Positions 44,205 through 53,671 are shown, numbered from the stretch's first letter. The stretch: 64,000 bases of DNA from Pseudomonas sp. P8_241 (GCF_034008315.1 NZ_CP125377.1:2058001-2122000); one strand, 5' to 3'. A program made the numbers and translations. The notes: a model not told the origin generated them from the sequence alone.

Positions 44205-45269
44205 TTACTGCATGTTGATAATGACTTCTTCCTGCCACTTCTGAGGAAGGGCCTTGGAGGTCTTTTCCCATGCGTCCGCGTCTTTGATCGGCGTGACCTT
44301 CTTGTACTGCTCGTTAGGCAGCAGTTTGGCCTGCACCTCGGCTGGCAGGGTCAGGTGCTCGGCCCGGATCGGACGGGCGTTGCCTTTGGCGAGGTTGATC
44401 TGGCCGGCGTCGCTGAAGATGTATTCGCGGGTCAGCTTGGCGGCGTTCGGGTTTTTTGCGTACTTGTTGATGATGGTGGTGTAGCCGGAAATCACCGAGC
44501 CGTCGGACGGGATCAGTACCACGTAGTCATCGGGGTTGGCCATCTTGGCCTTGTAGCTCAAACCGTTGAAGTCCCAGACCACGCCGACTTCGATTTCACC
44601 TTTTTCCATGGTGGCGATGGTCGGGTTGGCCATCGACAGGCGACCTTGCTTGGCGATGTCAGCGAACATCAGCAAAGCTGGCTGAAGGTTCTTCTCATCG
44701 CCGCCGTTGGCCAGTGCCGCCGCCAGAACACCATTGGCTGCCTGTGCAGCGGTGCTCACGTCGCCGATGGAAACCTTGTATTTGCCGGTCTTGAGGTCAG
44801 CCCATTTGGTCGGTGCTTCGGAGCCGTGCAGAAGCTTCTTGTTGACGATGAATGCGATGGTCCCGGTGTAGGCCAGCGCCCAGTTGCCATCCTTGTCCTT
44901 GGCCCAGGCGGGCACCTGATCCCAGGTCGAAGGCTTGTATGGCTGGACCACGCCTTGCTTGACCGCGATCGGACCGAACGCGGCGCCCACATCACCGATG
45001 TCGGCGCTGGCGTTATCTTTTTCGGCTGCGAACTTGGCGATTTCCTGGGCCGAGCTCATGTCGGTATCGATGTGCTTGAGGCCGTATTTGTCGCTCAGGT
45101 CTTTCCAGGTGCCGGCCCAGTTTGCCCAGTCGTCAGGCATACCAACGCTGTTGACGGCGCCTTCCGCTTTCGCAGCGGCTTCCAGGGTTTTCAAGTCATC
45201 TGCCGCCATGGCGGCGGTGCACATTGCGATGGTCGAGCCTAACAGTGATGCCAGGAAAAGCTTTTTCAT
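44205..45269 (-). CDS. ABC transporter periplasmic substrate-binding protein
   Basis: A 354-residue protein with a clear signal peptide (MKKLFLASLLGSTIAMCTAAMA) and the fold of the iron/thiamine/2-aminoethylphosphonate binding proteins (family 1). Family-like stretches include LEAAAKAEGAVNSVGMPDDW, ADIGDVGAAFGPIAVKQG, YTGTIAFIVNKKLL and AKLTREYIFSDAGQINLAKGNARPIR. First gene of the operon and usually the most highly made. Its ligand cannot be read from sequence; neighbours suggest an organophosphorus compound. Confidence 0.9.
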   Translation of the reverse strand: MKKLFLASLLGSTIAMCTAAMAADDLKTLEAAAKAEGAVNSVGMPDDWANWAGTWKDLSDKYGLKHIDTDMSSAQEIAKFAAEKDNASADIGDVGAAFGPIAVKQGVVQPYKPSTWDQVPAWAKDKDGNWALAYTGTIAFIVNKKLLHGSEAPTKWADLKTGKYKVSIGDVSTAAQAANGVLAAALANGGDEKNLQPALLMFADIAKQGRLSMANPTIATMEKGEIEVGVVWDFNGLSYKAKMANPDDYVVLIPSDGSVISGYTTIINKYAKNPNAAKLTREYIFSDAGQINLAKGNARPIRAEHLTLPAEVQAKLLPNEQYKKVTPIKDADAWEKTSKALPQKWQEEVIINMQ

Positions 45270-45316
45270 TCCGAAGCTCCTTGGGTCGTATTCAACGATG
45301 CGATTGCGGTTCGTGT

Positions 45317-45328
45317 TGGTCTAGGTCA
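45317..45328. promoter_or_regulatory. Operator-like TGGTCTAGGTCA
   Basis: Shares TGGTCTAG with the site at 45597 and lies about 48 nt before the binding-protein start. UTRA-type GntR regulators commonly bind sites of the form TGGTCTAGACCA. Confidence 0.55.
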
Positions 45329-45595
45329 GCAATACCTGAGCCAATCTAAGGAGCCTGGATGACACTTTGATGTCGCTCGTCGTCCGGGCAGGACTCTTAT
45401 CGCCAGGTATCACTAGGGGCCAGCTAAGCGTAGACCATGGCCAAGGCCCCGGAGTACAAGGGACTTGGCCGATCTATTGCAGGTCCTTGATGCGACCGTC
45501 GGGCGGCTTTGTCATCTCTCGGTCATCTGCACTGCCTACGCTTGCACCCTATTAAATGAACCCCGATCTCAGTGCGGTTCCGCCCCGAAACAGTG

Positions 45596-45609
45596 CTGGT
45601 CTAGTCCAG
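45596..45609. promoter_or_regulatory. Operator-like CTGGTCTAGTCCAG
   Basis: Near-palindrome with CTGG/CCAG arms and CTAG centre, ending 10 nt before the gntR-type gene. Probable autoregulatory site. Confidence 0.6.
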
Positions 45610-45619
45610 ATAGGTAACG

Positions 45620-46336
45620 TTGATGCGCGATGAGGCAACAAAAGCGGTGACAGCCATCGGCCAAGTGCTTCAGGAGCAACTCGACCATGGCTTGCTGGCG
45701 CCCGGCAGCAAGTTGCCGGCCGAGCGTAAACTCAGCGAGTTGTTCGGCACCACGCGCATCACGGTGCGCGAAGCGTTGTTGCAGTTGGAATCGCAAGGGC
45801 AGATTTATCGCGAAGAGCGCCGGGGCTGGTTCGTGTCGCCTCCGCGTCTGGCGTACAACCTGATGCAGCGCAGTCACTTTCACGCGATGGTCAGTGCGCA
45901 GGGGCGTGAACCGTCAACGGAAGTGATTTCGGCGCGCTTGCAGCCAGCGTCGGCGGCAGTCTGTGCCTGGCTGCAATTGCCGGCGCTGTCGAGCGTAATC
46001 CAGGTTTGCCGTTCACGGCGTATCGATGGGCGACTGGTGCTATACGTGGAGCATTACCTCAATCCGCAGTATTTTCCGGGGATTCTCGATTTCGATTTGA
46101 ATCAATCGATCACCGAGCTGTATGCACGGCACTACGATTTGCATTACGGGCGGGTGCGGTTTGAAATTGTACCGACGGCGTTGTCGGTGGACGCGGCGGC
46201 GGCATTGAAAGTGTCGGTCGGCAGCCCCGGCCTGCGGATCGCCCGGGTCAACTATGACCAGCATGAACGCTTGATCGACTGCGATCTGGAGTTCTGGCGG
46301 CATGATGCGATTCATGTCGGTGTCGATGTGGTCTGA
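45620..46336 (+). CDS. GntR family regulator with UTRA ligand domain (HutC/PhnF type)
   Basis: This 238-residue protein has a GntR winged helix (LLAPGSKLPAERKLSELFGTTRITVREALLQLESQGQIYREERRGWFV, about 28-75) and a UTRA domain (about 95-235; LVLYVEHYLNP, ITELYARHY, VNYDQHERLIDCDLEFWRHDAI). UTRA proteins of this subgroup often control phosphonate or sugar-phosphate uptake. It diverges from the transport operon and has matching operator-like sites on both sides. It probably releases DNA on binding a pathway compound. Confidence 0.9.
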   Translation: MMRDEATKAVTAIGQVLQEQLDHGLLAPGSKLPAERKLSELFGTTRITVREALLQLESQGQIYREERRGWFVSPPRLAYNLMQRSHFHAMVSAQGREPSTEVISARLQPASAAVCAWLQLPALSSVIQVCRSRRIDGRLVLYVEHYLNPQYFPGILDFDLNQSITELYARHYDLHYGRVRFEIVPTALSVDAAAALKVSVGSPGLRIARVNYDQHERLIDCDLEFWRHDAIHVGVDVV

Positions 46337-46345
46337 CGCTGCTTT

Positions 46346-46437
46346 TGTAGGAGCTGGCTTGCCAGCGATGAGGCCATAACATTCAACCTCTTCGTTGGAC
46401 GTTAAACCGTCATCGCTGGCAAGCCAGCTCCTACAGC
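46346..46437. repeat. REP doublet between convergent genes
   Basis: TGTAGGAGCTGGCTTGCCAGCGATGA and TCATCGCTGGCAAGCCAGCTCCTACA, perfect inverted copies about 35 nt apart. Confidence 0.93.
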
Positions 46438-46438
46438 G

Positions 46439-48595
46439 TTACTCATTCTGCGGACCGCCACCGGCCGTGATCACCTGAATACTCATCCGCGGTGTCGCCA
46501 GATCCAGTCCGGCTTCATCCATGTGCCGTTTGAGTGACAGGTTGAACGCTCGCGATACCTCCCATTGCTTGATCGGCGCCGTCTTGAACCGGGCGCGAAG
46601 TATCGCATTGCCGGATTCGAAGCTTTCCACGCCCTGAAACTCCAGTGGCGACCAGATATTGCGTCGCTGCAGCGGGTCGGTACGCATCTTCTGGCCGACG
46701 TCGCGCATCATTTTGATTGCGTTATCGATGTCCATGTTGGCCGGCACCGCTACCCGGAAAATCGCGTAGCCGAATTCTCGCGAGTAATTCTTGATGCTTT
46801 TGATTTCGCTGAATGGAATGGTGTGGACGATGCCATCGATATCACGCAGGCGCACGGTGCGGATGGTCAGGCCCTCGACAGTACCGAGGTGGCCGCCGAC
46901 ATCCACGTAATCGTCGATGGCCAGGGAGTCTTCAATGATGATGAACAAACCGGTGATCAGATCAGCTACCAGCGACTGGGCACCAAAACCGATGGCCAGG
47001 CCGATCACGCCGGCACCGGCCAGCAGTGGCGTGACGTTCATGCCCATGTTCGCCAGGGCAACGATCAGCGCGATGATGAAAATTGCCACGAACAGCACGT
47101 TGCGGATCAGCGGCATCATCGTTTGCGCGCGGGCATTGGCAAGGCCTTTGCGCGATCGGGTCAGGGCGTGATGCACCGCAGTGTCGCTGAGAATCCAGAT
47201 CAGCCAAGCGAATAGCAACGTACCGGCGAGGCTGAACAGCTTAACGCTGACTTCATGGCCGTCGCCTTCGGTGAAGCGGATCAACGACATGCCCCAGACC
47301 CGCAGGCCGAGTTCGATGAAGCTCAGCCATACGAGCATATGCGCGATGGTGTAGAAGAAGTTTTTCAGGCGTTCGGAATAAAACGCATGACGCTTGATGC
47401 CGCGCTGCGGCTTCAAGGCATGGCGGCGCACGAGTCCGTTGATGACCATGCACAGCACCAGCAACACCGTGCAGATAAGCGATTGACGCAGTGCTGTGCT
47501 GGTATCGCCCGCCGAAATGAATGTGGCGAACAGTGAGATACCTACCAGCACAAGGGCAGGCACGTACCAGAAGGTGCCGAGAATCGAGAGGGTGTCATTC
47601 AGGGCTCGGCGGGTCAGACGTCGTGACAGCGGCTGATTGCGGATCAAATGGGCAATGGGTCGGCGGAAACGCAAGATGAACAAGCCCGTGGATAATGCGG
47701 CCAGGACGTTGGCGATGGTTGCGGCGGTATGCGCCAGATGGCTGCCGAGGCTGTCGATCAATCGCGGATCGCTCAGGGCTTCACCAAAAGCGGCGAAGCT
47801 GCCGATCAACCACAAAGGCCGAAAGGCCTGGTGCCGCAGGATATACAAGGCACGGTGGCGGTGCGGGCCGTCGAGCAGGGAAAAGGCAATCACGCAGATC
47901 GCCGAGAAGCAGGTGCCGACTACCAGTGCATAAGCGAGCACCATGGCCAGGCTTTTACCCAGGGACGAGGGCAGGGCGTAACTCATGTAGACCGTGATGA
48001 CCAGGGCGACCAGCCACGGACCGAGCTTGCGCAACGCAAAGCGCAACATGTCCAGGGCCTTTGGGTGCTGCGGCAACTCTTCGGTCAGGCCAAAGCGCAT
48101 GCGCACGCGATGGCTGAGCCAGATCAATGCGGCAGCCAAAAGGCTCCAGACCATCAGAATCATGGCAAAGGCAAAAAACACGGGCAGCCACTCATTGGCC
48201 GGGAGTGCCAGTGCGCTCAGCTCTTCACTGGCCAGATCGAGCTCGCTGGACCAGCGAGTCAGAGGACTGTCCTCACCTGACAGTTTCTTCTCGAGATCGG
48301 CCAGGGTTCCACCAATCAAACCCAGTACGCCTTCTTCGGCGACAGGCTGGGCTTTTTTGGTGGCGTCCCGAAGTTTTTTCAGGTCCGCCAGCAGCTTGGT
48401 TCGCTGCTGATCGTTCTCCAGTGACTTGATCACTTCATCCAGGGATTGCCCCAGCGGCTCCTGTGCTTCGGGCTGGGCCTTGGCCTGGCTGTTGAGCAGG
48501 CCGGGCAAACCGACCGCATTGGCAGGCGCCATCGGCAGCAGCGTCATCAGGCAGACAAGGAAGAAGCAGGGCAGGGCGAAAAGACGAGCGAACAC
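46439..48595 (-). CDS. MscS-family mechanosensitive channel, large form
   Basis: The 718-residue protein has a signal peptide, a periplasmic helical part (about 30-130), some ten membrane segments and a C-terminal MscS core. The pore segment and following beta domain read VALANMGMNVTPLLAGAGVIGLAIGFGAQSLVADLITGLFIIIEDSLAIDDYVDVGGHLGTVEGLTIRTVRLRDIDG (about 505-600). Such large forms (YbiO-like) open on osmotic downshock. No interacting partner is visible nearby. Confidence 0.92.
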   Translation of the reverse strand: MFARLFALPCFFLVCLMTLLPMAPANAVGLPGLLNSQAKAQPEAQEPLGQSLDEVIKSLENDQQRTKLLADLKKLRDATKKAQPVAEEGVLGLIGGTLADLEKKLSGEDSPLTRWSSELDLASEELSALALPANEWLPVFFAFAMILMVWSLLAAALIWLSHRVRMRFGLTEELPQHPKALDMLRFALRKLGPWLVALVITVYMSYALPSSLGKSLAMVLAYALVVGTCFSAICVIAFSLLDGPHRHRALYILRHQAFRPLWLIGSFAAFGEALSDPRLIDSLGSHLAHTAATIANVLAALSTGLFILRFRRPIAHLIRNQPLSRRLTRRALNDTLSILGTFWYVPALVLVGISLFATFISAGDTSTALRQSLICTVLLVLCMVINGLVRRHALKPQRGIKRHAFYSERLKNFFYTIAHMLVWLSFIELGLRVWGMSLIRFTEGDGHEVSVKLFSLAGTLLFAWLIWILSDTAVHHALTRSRKGLANARAQTMMPLIRNVLFVAIFIIALIVALANMGMNVTPLLAGAGVIGLAIGFGAQSLVADLITGLFIIIEDSLAIDDYVDVGGHLGTVEGLTIRTVRLRDIDGIVHTIPFSEIKSIKNYSREFGYAIFRVAVPANMDIDNAIKMMRDVGQKMRTDPLQRRNIWSPLEFQGVESFESGNAILRARFKTAPIKQWEVSRAFNLSLKRHMDEAGLDLATPRMSIQVITAGGGPQNE

Positions 48596-48673
48596 TAGGC
48601 GGTCAACCTCGCAAGGAGCGGATCGACCGAGTGTACGAGCCCGTCTAAATCAATGCGAGCCGGGTGGGAGGAT

Positions 48674-48850
48674 TTATTCGTTGAGTTTGGCGAGGATCTT
48701 GAAAATGACCGTGGCCAGAATCGTTAGCATGCCGATCCACATGGCGAACACGCCGGCATTTTTGTCGCGAAAGTTGAAGCCGATAGCCAGCATGAGCATC
48801 CCGGCAAGAATCGGGATCAGCATGGCTTGAAAGGTAGACATCGAGATCAT
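48674..48850 (-). CDS. Small membrane protein (58 residues)
   Basis: The frame encodes two hydrophobic segments (FQAMLIPILAGMLMLAIGF and AGVFAMWIGMLTILATVIF) joined by a polar turn (NFRDKN), a compact hairpin membrane protein. AAGG lies 9 nt before the ATG at 48850; an alternative ATG at 48841 gives 55 residues. It precedes the MscS gene on the same strand by about 80 nt. No family is recognised. Confidence 0.65.
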   Translation of the reverse strand: MISMSTFQAMLIPILAGMLMLAIGFNFRDKNAGVFAMWIGMLTILATVIFKILAKLNE

Positions 48851-48914
48851 GAAGACAGCCTTGTCGAAGGTATATTTGAAAGTCTAGGTGGCTTTTAAAC
48901 AACGGGTGATGATG

Positions 48915-49002
48915 TGTGCAGGAGCTGCCGTAGGCTGCGATCTTTTGATCTTTATCGGAACAACAAAATCAAAAGATCGCAGCCTACGGCAGCTCCTACA
49001 GG
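48915..49002. repeat. REP doublet, GATCGCAGCC type
   Basis: CAGGAGCTGCCGTAGGCTGCGATCTTTTGAT and ATCAAAAGATCGCAGCCTACGGCAGCTCCTACAGG arms, near-perfect over about 30 nt, between the small membrane gene promoter and the end of apeB. Confidence 0.92.
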
Positions 49003-49004
49003 TA

Positions 49005-50294
49005 TTACGGCAACTCTTGGCAGGCGTAGAACGCGCTCAGCACTTTGACCAGGTGAGCCAGGTCGTGGCTGCCGCACAGTTCACGGATCGAGTGCATCGC
49101 AAACGTCGGCAAACCGATGTCTACGGTGCGAACGCCCAGGTGGCTGGCAGTGATCGGGCCGATGGTCGAGCCGCAACCCATGTCGCTGCGCACCACGAAA
49201 CTTTGCACCGGTACTTCTTCAGCCATGCACAGGTGGCGGAAAAAGCCAGCGGTTTCACTATTGGTGGCGTAGCGCTGGTTGCTGTTGACCTTGATCACCG
49301 GGCCGGCGTTGAGTTTCGGGCCATGGTTGGCGTCATGCTTGTCGGCGTAGTTGGGGTGTACACCGTGGGCGTTGTCGGCCGAAACCAGCAGGGATTTCTG
49401 AATGGTGCGTACGAATTCGTCACCTTCAGGCAGCAGGCGACGCAGGGTTTGTTCGAGCATCGGGCCATCGGCACCGCAGGCCGAGCACGAGCCGACTTCT
49501 TCGTGGTCGTTGCAGACCAGCACGCAGGTTTCGTCGGTATCGGCCGTGAGCAGCGCTTGCAGGCCGGCGTAGCACGACAACAGGTTGTCGAGGCGCGCAC
49601 CGGCGATGAAGTCACCGTGCAGGCCGATCACCGCGGCACTTTGGGTGTCGTAGAAGCTCAGCTCGTAATCAAGCACCACGTCAGCGTTCAAACCGTGCTC
49701 ACGGGCCAGTTGATCAGTGAGCACAGCGCGGAAGTCCACGCGTTCGTCACCGGCAAATTGCGCGAGTATCGGTGGCAGCTCGGTCTGGGCATTGATCGCC
49801 CAACCCATGTTGGCCTCACGATTGAGATGGATGGCCAGGTTCGGAATGATCGCGATGGGGGCTTTGAAGTCGATCAACTGACTCTCGACCTTGCCATCAC
49901 GGCGGAAGGTCACGCGGCCCGCCAGGGACAGGTCGCGGTCGAACCACGGGGCCAGCAGCGCACCGCCATAGACTTCGACGCCCAATTGCCAGAATCCCTG
50001 CCGTTGCAGCTCTGGCTGTGGCTTGACGCGCAGGCATGGGCTGTCGGTGTGGGCGCCGACCAGGCGAATGCCATCGTGCAGCGGCGAGTGGCGGCCCATT
50101 TTGATCGCGACAATTGAAGAGTCGTTACGGGTGACGTAATAGCGACCATTGGCTTCGGTGTGCCACGGTTCGCGTTCGTCGAGGCGTTGATAGCCTGCCG
50201 CTTCCAGTCGCTGAACCAGGCTGGCGGTGGCATGGAAAGGGGTAGGGGAGGCCTTGAGAAAATCGATCAGGCCTTGGTTCAACTCTTCGCGCAT
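49005..50294 (-). CDS. apeB: M18 family aminopeptidase
   Basis: A 429-residue aminopeptidase with the metal ligands of family M18: His in [14 protein letters not shown], Asp/Glu pair in CNDHEEVGS, Asp in RSDMGCGST. It removes N-terminal acidic or hydrophobic residues from peptides in the cytosol as a large multimer. The start at 50294 ([13 protein letters not shown]) fits the family; the open frame upstream to 50345 has no similarity. It is transcribed alone. Confidence 0.94.
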   Translation of the reverse strand: MREELNQGLIDFLKASPTPFHATASLVQRLEAAGYQRLDEREPWHTEANGRYYVTRNDSSIVAIKMGRHSPLHDGIRLVGAHTDSPCLRVKPQPELQRQGFWQLGVEVYGGALLAPWFDRDLSLAGRVTFRRDGKVESQLIDFKAPIAIIPNLAIHLNREANMGWAINAQTELPPILAQFAGDERVDFRAVLTDQLAREHGLNADVVLDYELSFYDTQSAAVIGLHGDFIAGARLDNLLSCYAGLQALLTADTDETCVLVCNDHEEVGSCSACGADGPMLEQTLRRLLPEGDEFVRTIQKSLLVSADNAHGVHPNYADKHDANHGPKLNAGPVIKVNSNQRYATNSETAGFFRHLCMAEEVPVQSFVVRSDMGCGSTIGPITASHLGVRTVDIGLPTFAMHSIRELCGSHDLAHLVKVLSAFYACQELP

Positions 50295-50391
50295 AAATAG
50301 CTCCAGACAGCAATGGTGCCAGTTTAACGCATTGGCCCGGGGCATTGGGCAAGAGCTTTCGCAACCGTTTAGCGCACGTGTCTCGAGTCGG

Positions 50392-51483
50392 TTACTGTTT
50401 CATTCGCTCGCGCAGGTAGGCGATGATGGTCTGTTCGTCGGCGGCCTTGGTTGGCTTGGGCAGGTGTTTTGGCCAGCGATCCTTTTCCGGGCCGAAGAAC
50501 CTTTTCTGCTGTTGTTCATCCCAGCGCAGAATTTCTCGGGAGGCAGACTCCCACCATTCATGGCGGCACACTTCGTAATATGGATGGTCGGGGGCAGCGC
50601 TTCCGTACAACAGGTGGCGACCGACTTTTTTCATGCCATCGCGTTTATTGCGCAACTTCCATTTGATGCGCAGGCGCTGCCATGGTGACGGGATAGGTTT
50701 GCAACGTGGTACTTCCGTGCAAAGAATCGCAAGCTCGGCACGGAACTGTTCACCATGGCGGGTGAAAAAATGCTTCTGCATCGCATGGAAGAAGCGTTTT
50801 TCGGCGAAGTAGTGATAAACGAATTTTTTCGCTTCCCGAACCGGCTTGTCGCGCATTGCGAATGACAGGGCGATTTGCTCGATGGTATGGATGTCGAAAG
50901 TGTCCACAGTCCATTCATCGATCAGCCTGATCGTTTCCTCGAGCAGCGGCGTATCGCTGCTCGTGACACCGCACAGACCGCTGTTGTAAAGCTTGAAGCT
51001 GTTTTCGGATGAGATCCCGTAAGCTTGCAGGCAGCGGCCGAGCTTGATGTAGTCCGGGCGCTCGCAGACGTAATGCCAGTCGTATTCGAAACGGTCCATT
51101 ACATACTGGCCCGGCTCGATACGCTCGAAGACGCAATGGGGCGACTCCAGAAACAGCGTATCGGTGTCGACGAACAGCGTCTTTTCAGCCAGTTTCAGCC
51201 CCTGCGCGATGGCGCAGGCCTTGCGTCGATGGTGGTAGCCGTTTTCACCCTGCCAGTCGATCATGGTCTGATCGCTCAGAGTAATGACATCGACCGGCCA
51301 GCCGTCGTAGTCCTGCGGGCGATCCGTCATGATCCGGATGCACAGCGATTCCCCACGCTTGAGGTGCGAGAGTGCCGTGAGCATGCTGAATTTGGCTTCG
51401 CGCCGGTACACATCCTGGTTGCCGTAGATGAGGTAAAGCAACTGGGATGGTGACTTTTTGAGGGGACTCAGTGCTTCATGCAT
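50392..51483 (-). CDS. Glycosyltransferase-like protein (putative GT-A fold)
   Basis: A 363-residue protein. The N-terminal part ([29 protein letters not shown]) and the stretch [17 protein letters not shown], with its DXD-like DTD, fit a GT-A glycosyltransferase using a nucleotide sugar and metal. A second characteristic part is [20 protein letters not shown]. The C-terminal 100 residues are basic and helical. The start at 51483 is chosen by the N-terminal motif. Its neighbour encodes an LPS-kinase-like protein, suggesting a joint role in modifying a cell-surface glycan. No exact family is recognised. Confidence 0.7.
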   Translation of the reverse strand: MHEALSPLKKSPSQLLYLIYGNQDVYRREAKFSMLTALSHLKRGESLCIRIMTDRPQDYDGWPVDVITLSDQTMIDWQGENGYHHRRKACAIAQGLKLAEKTLFVDTDTLFLESPHCVFERIEPGQYVMDRFEYDWHYVCERPDYIKLGRCLQAYGISSENSFKLYNSGLCGVTSSDTPLLEETIRLIDEWTVDTFDIHTIEQIALSFAMRDKPVREAKKFVYHYFAEKRFFHAMQKHFFTRHGEQFRAELAILCTEVPRCKPIPSPWQRLRIKWKLRNKRDGMKKVGRHLLYGSAAPDHPYYEVCRHEWWESASREILRWDEQQQKRFFGPEKDRWPKHLPKPTKAADEQTIIAYLRERMKQ

Positions 51484-51587
51484 AAGCAGCTCCTGGCAGC
51501 GAATGCCGGAGTTTAGCGTATCTGCCTGTTGCATTGCAGGTGTACAACTGTTTGTAGTTTGTAAGGGAAAAAGCCCCGGAGCTTCCT

Positions 51588-52430
51588 TCAACCGGTGATC
51601 AGGTTGCCATGGAGGAATATGTCTCGACGTTGCTTGCGTCCGACATGTTCATGTTTGCTTGGGTGGTAGATTTCGTCGAATTTGCGCCGTGAGAGATCCG
51701 GAAACTTTCGGATATATTCATCTACCAGGCGATCATAGTCGGCTTCGGTAATGAGTTTGTAGATCTCTCGACTGTAAAAAAAACCTAGCTGGAAGCCTAG
51801 CGTTTCGCTGAAGTGAGCGGTCTGTCCGGCGAAACAGTTTTCGAAGTCAATGGCTTTCAGCGAGTGCTGCGACTTTTCCGGGATCATGACGTTGCCCACC
51901 CAGAAATCCATGTGCGTGATGTTTTTTCGGGACAGGGAGTGCAACAGTTCGAATGCACTGCGAATGAAGGTTTCGACGTATTGAGGATGGCGTTTGAGCC
52001 ATTGCGCGCCGTCGATATAGTCATTGAGCAGGCGAGTGATAATGAAGTATTCCTGGGTTAGACCCAGTCTGTTTCTGGTATATCCAAAGCCTTCCAGCGG
52101 TGGCATTTCCACGCCTCGACGCTGCGCTTCATGAGTATTGATCAGTTCTTCAAGTGGCCAGTCGAATCGACCATTGCGTTGCGCTTTGCCCAAGGTTACC
52201 CGGACTTTCGCCTTGAATGAATCCAGCGGCTGGACTTTCGCAAATAACGGCTTCTTACCGATGGCCAGCGGTGCGCTTGCACGATTGAGTTTTTGCGCGC
52301 GTCGTTTTTTGATGAGTTGTTCGAAAGCCAACCGCGCTTCGCAGCTGGGCTGTTCACTCAAATGAAGGGTGGTGTTGCCGAAAACGAAGGTGACGGGGTA
52401 ATGGCATTGAAGCGTTTTACTGCTGAACAC
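51588..52430 (-). CDS. LPS kinase-like protein (InaA/WaaP-type)
   Basis: A 280-residue kinase-fold protein of the lipopolysaccharide-kinase type: the catalytic loop reads ITHMDFWVGNVMI (H-x-D with a late Asn) and the metal-binding Asp lies in LKAIDFENC. The N-terminal part has a basic region and a lysine in LFAKVQPLDSFKAKVRV. Such proteins phosphorylate LPS core heptose or Kdo. The GC content is lower than in nearby genes. It stands directly before the glycosyltransferase-like gene on the same strand. Substrate not determinable. Confidence 0.72.
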   Translation of the reverse strand: MFSSKTLQCHYPVTFVFGNTTLHLSEQPSCEARLAFEQLIKKRRAQKLNRASAPLAIGKKPLFAKVQPLDSFKAKVRVTLGKAQRNGRFDWPLEELINTHEAQRRGVEMPPLEGFGYTRNRLGLTQEYFIITRLLNDYIDGAQWLKRHPQYVETFIRSAFELLHSLSRKNITHMDFWVGNVMIPEKSQHSLKAIDFENCFAGQTAHFSETLGFQLGFFYSREIYKLITEADYDRLVDEYIRKFPDLSRRKFDEIYHPSKHEHVGRKQRRDIFLHGNLITG

Positions 52431-52537
52431 TAGGGCATCCTGCGTGATGTCTGGATGCCATCATTTTACGTATTATTACAAAATTATGACAATTTTTTCA
52501 CGCCGTTTTCATTTTTGGCAGTCAGTCCTGGCCAATC

Positions 52538-52564
52538 AAAACGCCCTTCAATGGAAGGGCGTTT
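52538..52564 (-). terminator. Terminator-like hairpin
   Basis: AAACGCCCTTC and GAAGGGCGTTT arms around a 4-nt loop. It lies upstream of the kinase-like gene (52430) and after the rluA-type gene (stop 52587) on the minus strand, ending the latter. Confidence 0.75.
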
Positions 52565-52586
52565 GCGGGTAGGGCTCAAGTGCTAA

Positions 52587-53222
52587 TCAAAAAGGCGCGG
52601 GGCACTCGAAGCGCAAGCGTTCGCCACTTTGCGGGTGCGTGAAGCTGAGCATGCTCGCATGCAGACACAGGCGCGGCCAGGCAGCCAATGCTTGCTCATG
52701 GGCATAGAGACCGTCGCCCAGCAGCGGATGGCCAATGGATAACATGTGCACGCGCAACTGGTGGGAGCGGCCGGTAATCGGAGTCAGCTCGACACGGCAC
52801 CAATCGCCGCAACGCTCCAGTACTCGCCAGAACGTCAGGGCATGTTTGCCGAACTCATGATCGACCACGTGACGTGGTTTGGTCGGCGGGTCGTAGCGCA
52901 GGGGCAGGTCGATACTGCCGCTGTCCAGTTCCGGTTGACCCCAGCACAGGGCGGTGTAGGCCTTTTCGGTTTCACGGTCGTGAAATTGCCGGGATAGTTC
53001 GCGATGGGTGTCCGGGTCGCGGGCCAGCAGGATGATGCCGGAAGTCTCCCAGTCAAGCCGGTGGACGATTCGCGCTTCCGGGTAGCCGTTTTCCTGCAGA
53101 CGGGTAATCAGGCAGTCCTTGTTGTCATCAGCCCGGCCAGGGACGGAGAGCAACAGGGTTGGTTTGTTCACCACCAGTACGGCGGCGTCCTCATGGAGGA
53201 TATGGATATTGGACAGCGGCAT
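52587..53222 (-). CDS. rluA: RluA family pseudouridine synthase
   Basis: A 211-residue pseudouridine synthase with the catalytic Asp in IVHRLDWETSGIILLARD (residues about 55-72), a following TEKAYTALCWG and LTPITGRSHQLRVHMLSIGHPLLGD. Short length without an S4 domain fits RluA, which modifies 23S rRNA U746 and tRNA U32. Other small RluA-like enzymes cannot be fully excluded. It is read away from minE across a REP doublet. Confidence 0.85.
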   Translation of the reverse strand: MPLSNIHILHEDAAVLVVNKPTLLLSVPGRADDNKDCLITRLQENGYPEARIVHRLDWETSGIILLARDPDTHRELSRQFHDRETEKAYTALCWGQPELDSGSIDLPLRYDPPTKPRHVVDHEFGKHALTFWRVLERCGDWCRVELTPITGRSHQLRVHMLSIGHPLLGDGLYAHEQALAAWPRLCLHASMLSFTHPQSGERLRFECPAPF

Positions 53223-53276
53223 TAAAACAGCCTCGTAACAAACGCCAACGGCGGTTCGATCATTTGACGCCCTGCT

Positions 53277-53364
53277 TGTAGGAGCTGGCTTGCCAGCGAT
53301 GGCATCAATGCGTTGTAAGAGTTACAACGCGCTGTTTGCATCGCCGGCAAGCCGGCTCCTACAA
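53277..53364. repeat. REP doublet
   Basis: TGTAGGAGCTGGCTTGCCAGCGATG and CATCGCCGGCAAGCCGGCTCCTACA, inverted and about 38 nt apart, between rluA and minE. An inner pair TTGTAAGAGTTACAA is also present. Confidence 0.9.
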
Positions 53365-53413
53365 AAAAGGGGCGCCCAAATGATCGAGCCGCCGTGGCTC
53401 CAGCCGGATCGAC

Positions 53414-53668
53414 TCAGCGATCTGGCAGGGTGATATTGAGTTCCAGAATCGAGCAGCTGCCCTGGCTTTCCAGTGCGACGTGCACGTCATCGGACCCGAT
53501 ATTGACGTACTTGCGAATCACCTCGACCAGTTCCTTCTGCAAGGCTGGCAGGTAGTCCGGGGTGCTGCGTTGGCCGCGTTCGTGCGCCACGATGATCTGT
53601 AGACGCTCTTTCGCTACCGACGCGGTGCTTTGCTTTTTGTTGGCACGAAAGAAGTCAAAAAGGTTCAT
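53414..53668 (-). CDS. minE: Cell division topological specificity factor MinE
   Basis: An 84-residue MinE with the N-terminal membrane-targeting part ([14 protein letters not shown]), the anti-MinCD helix region ([14 protein letters not shown]) and the C-terminal topological domain ([21 protein letters not shown]). It displaces MinD from the membrane and drives pole-to-pole oscillation. It starts 3 nt after minD. Confidence 0.96.
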   Translation of the reverse strand: MNLFDFFRANKKQSTASVAKERLQIIVAHERGQRSTPDYLPALQKELVEVIRKYVNIGSDDVHVALESQGSCSILELNITLPDR

Positions 53669-53671
53669 TGC

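Larger units (their letters stand above)
45270..45619. other. Divergent control region of the organophosphorus operon
   Basis: 350 nt separate the binding-protein gene from its divergent GntR/UTRA regulator. It contains two TGGTCTAG operator-like sites (45317-45328 and 45597-45608) near the two transcript starts. No frame looks like a gene. Confidence 0.6.
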
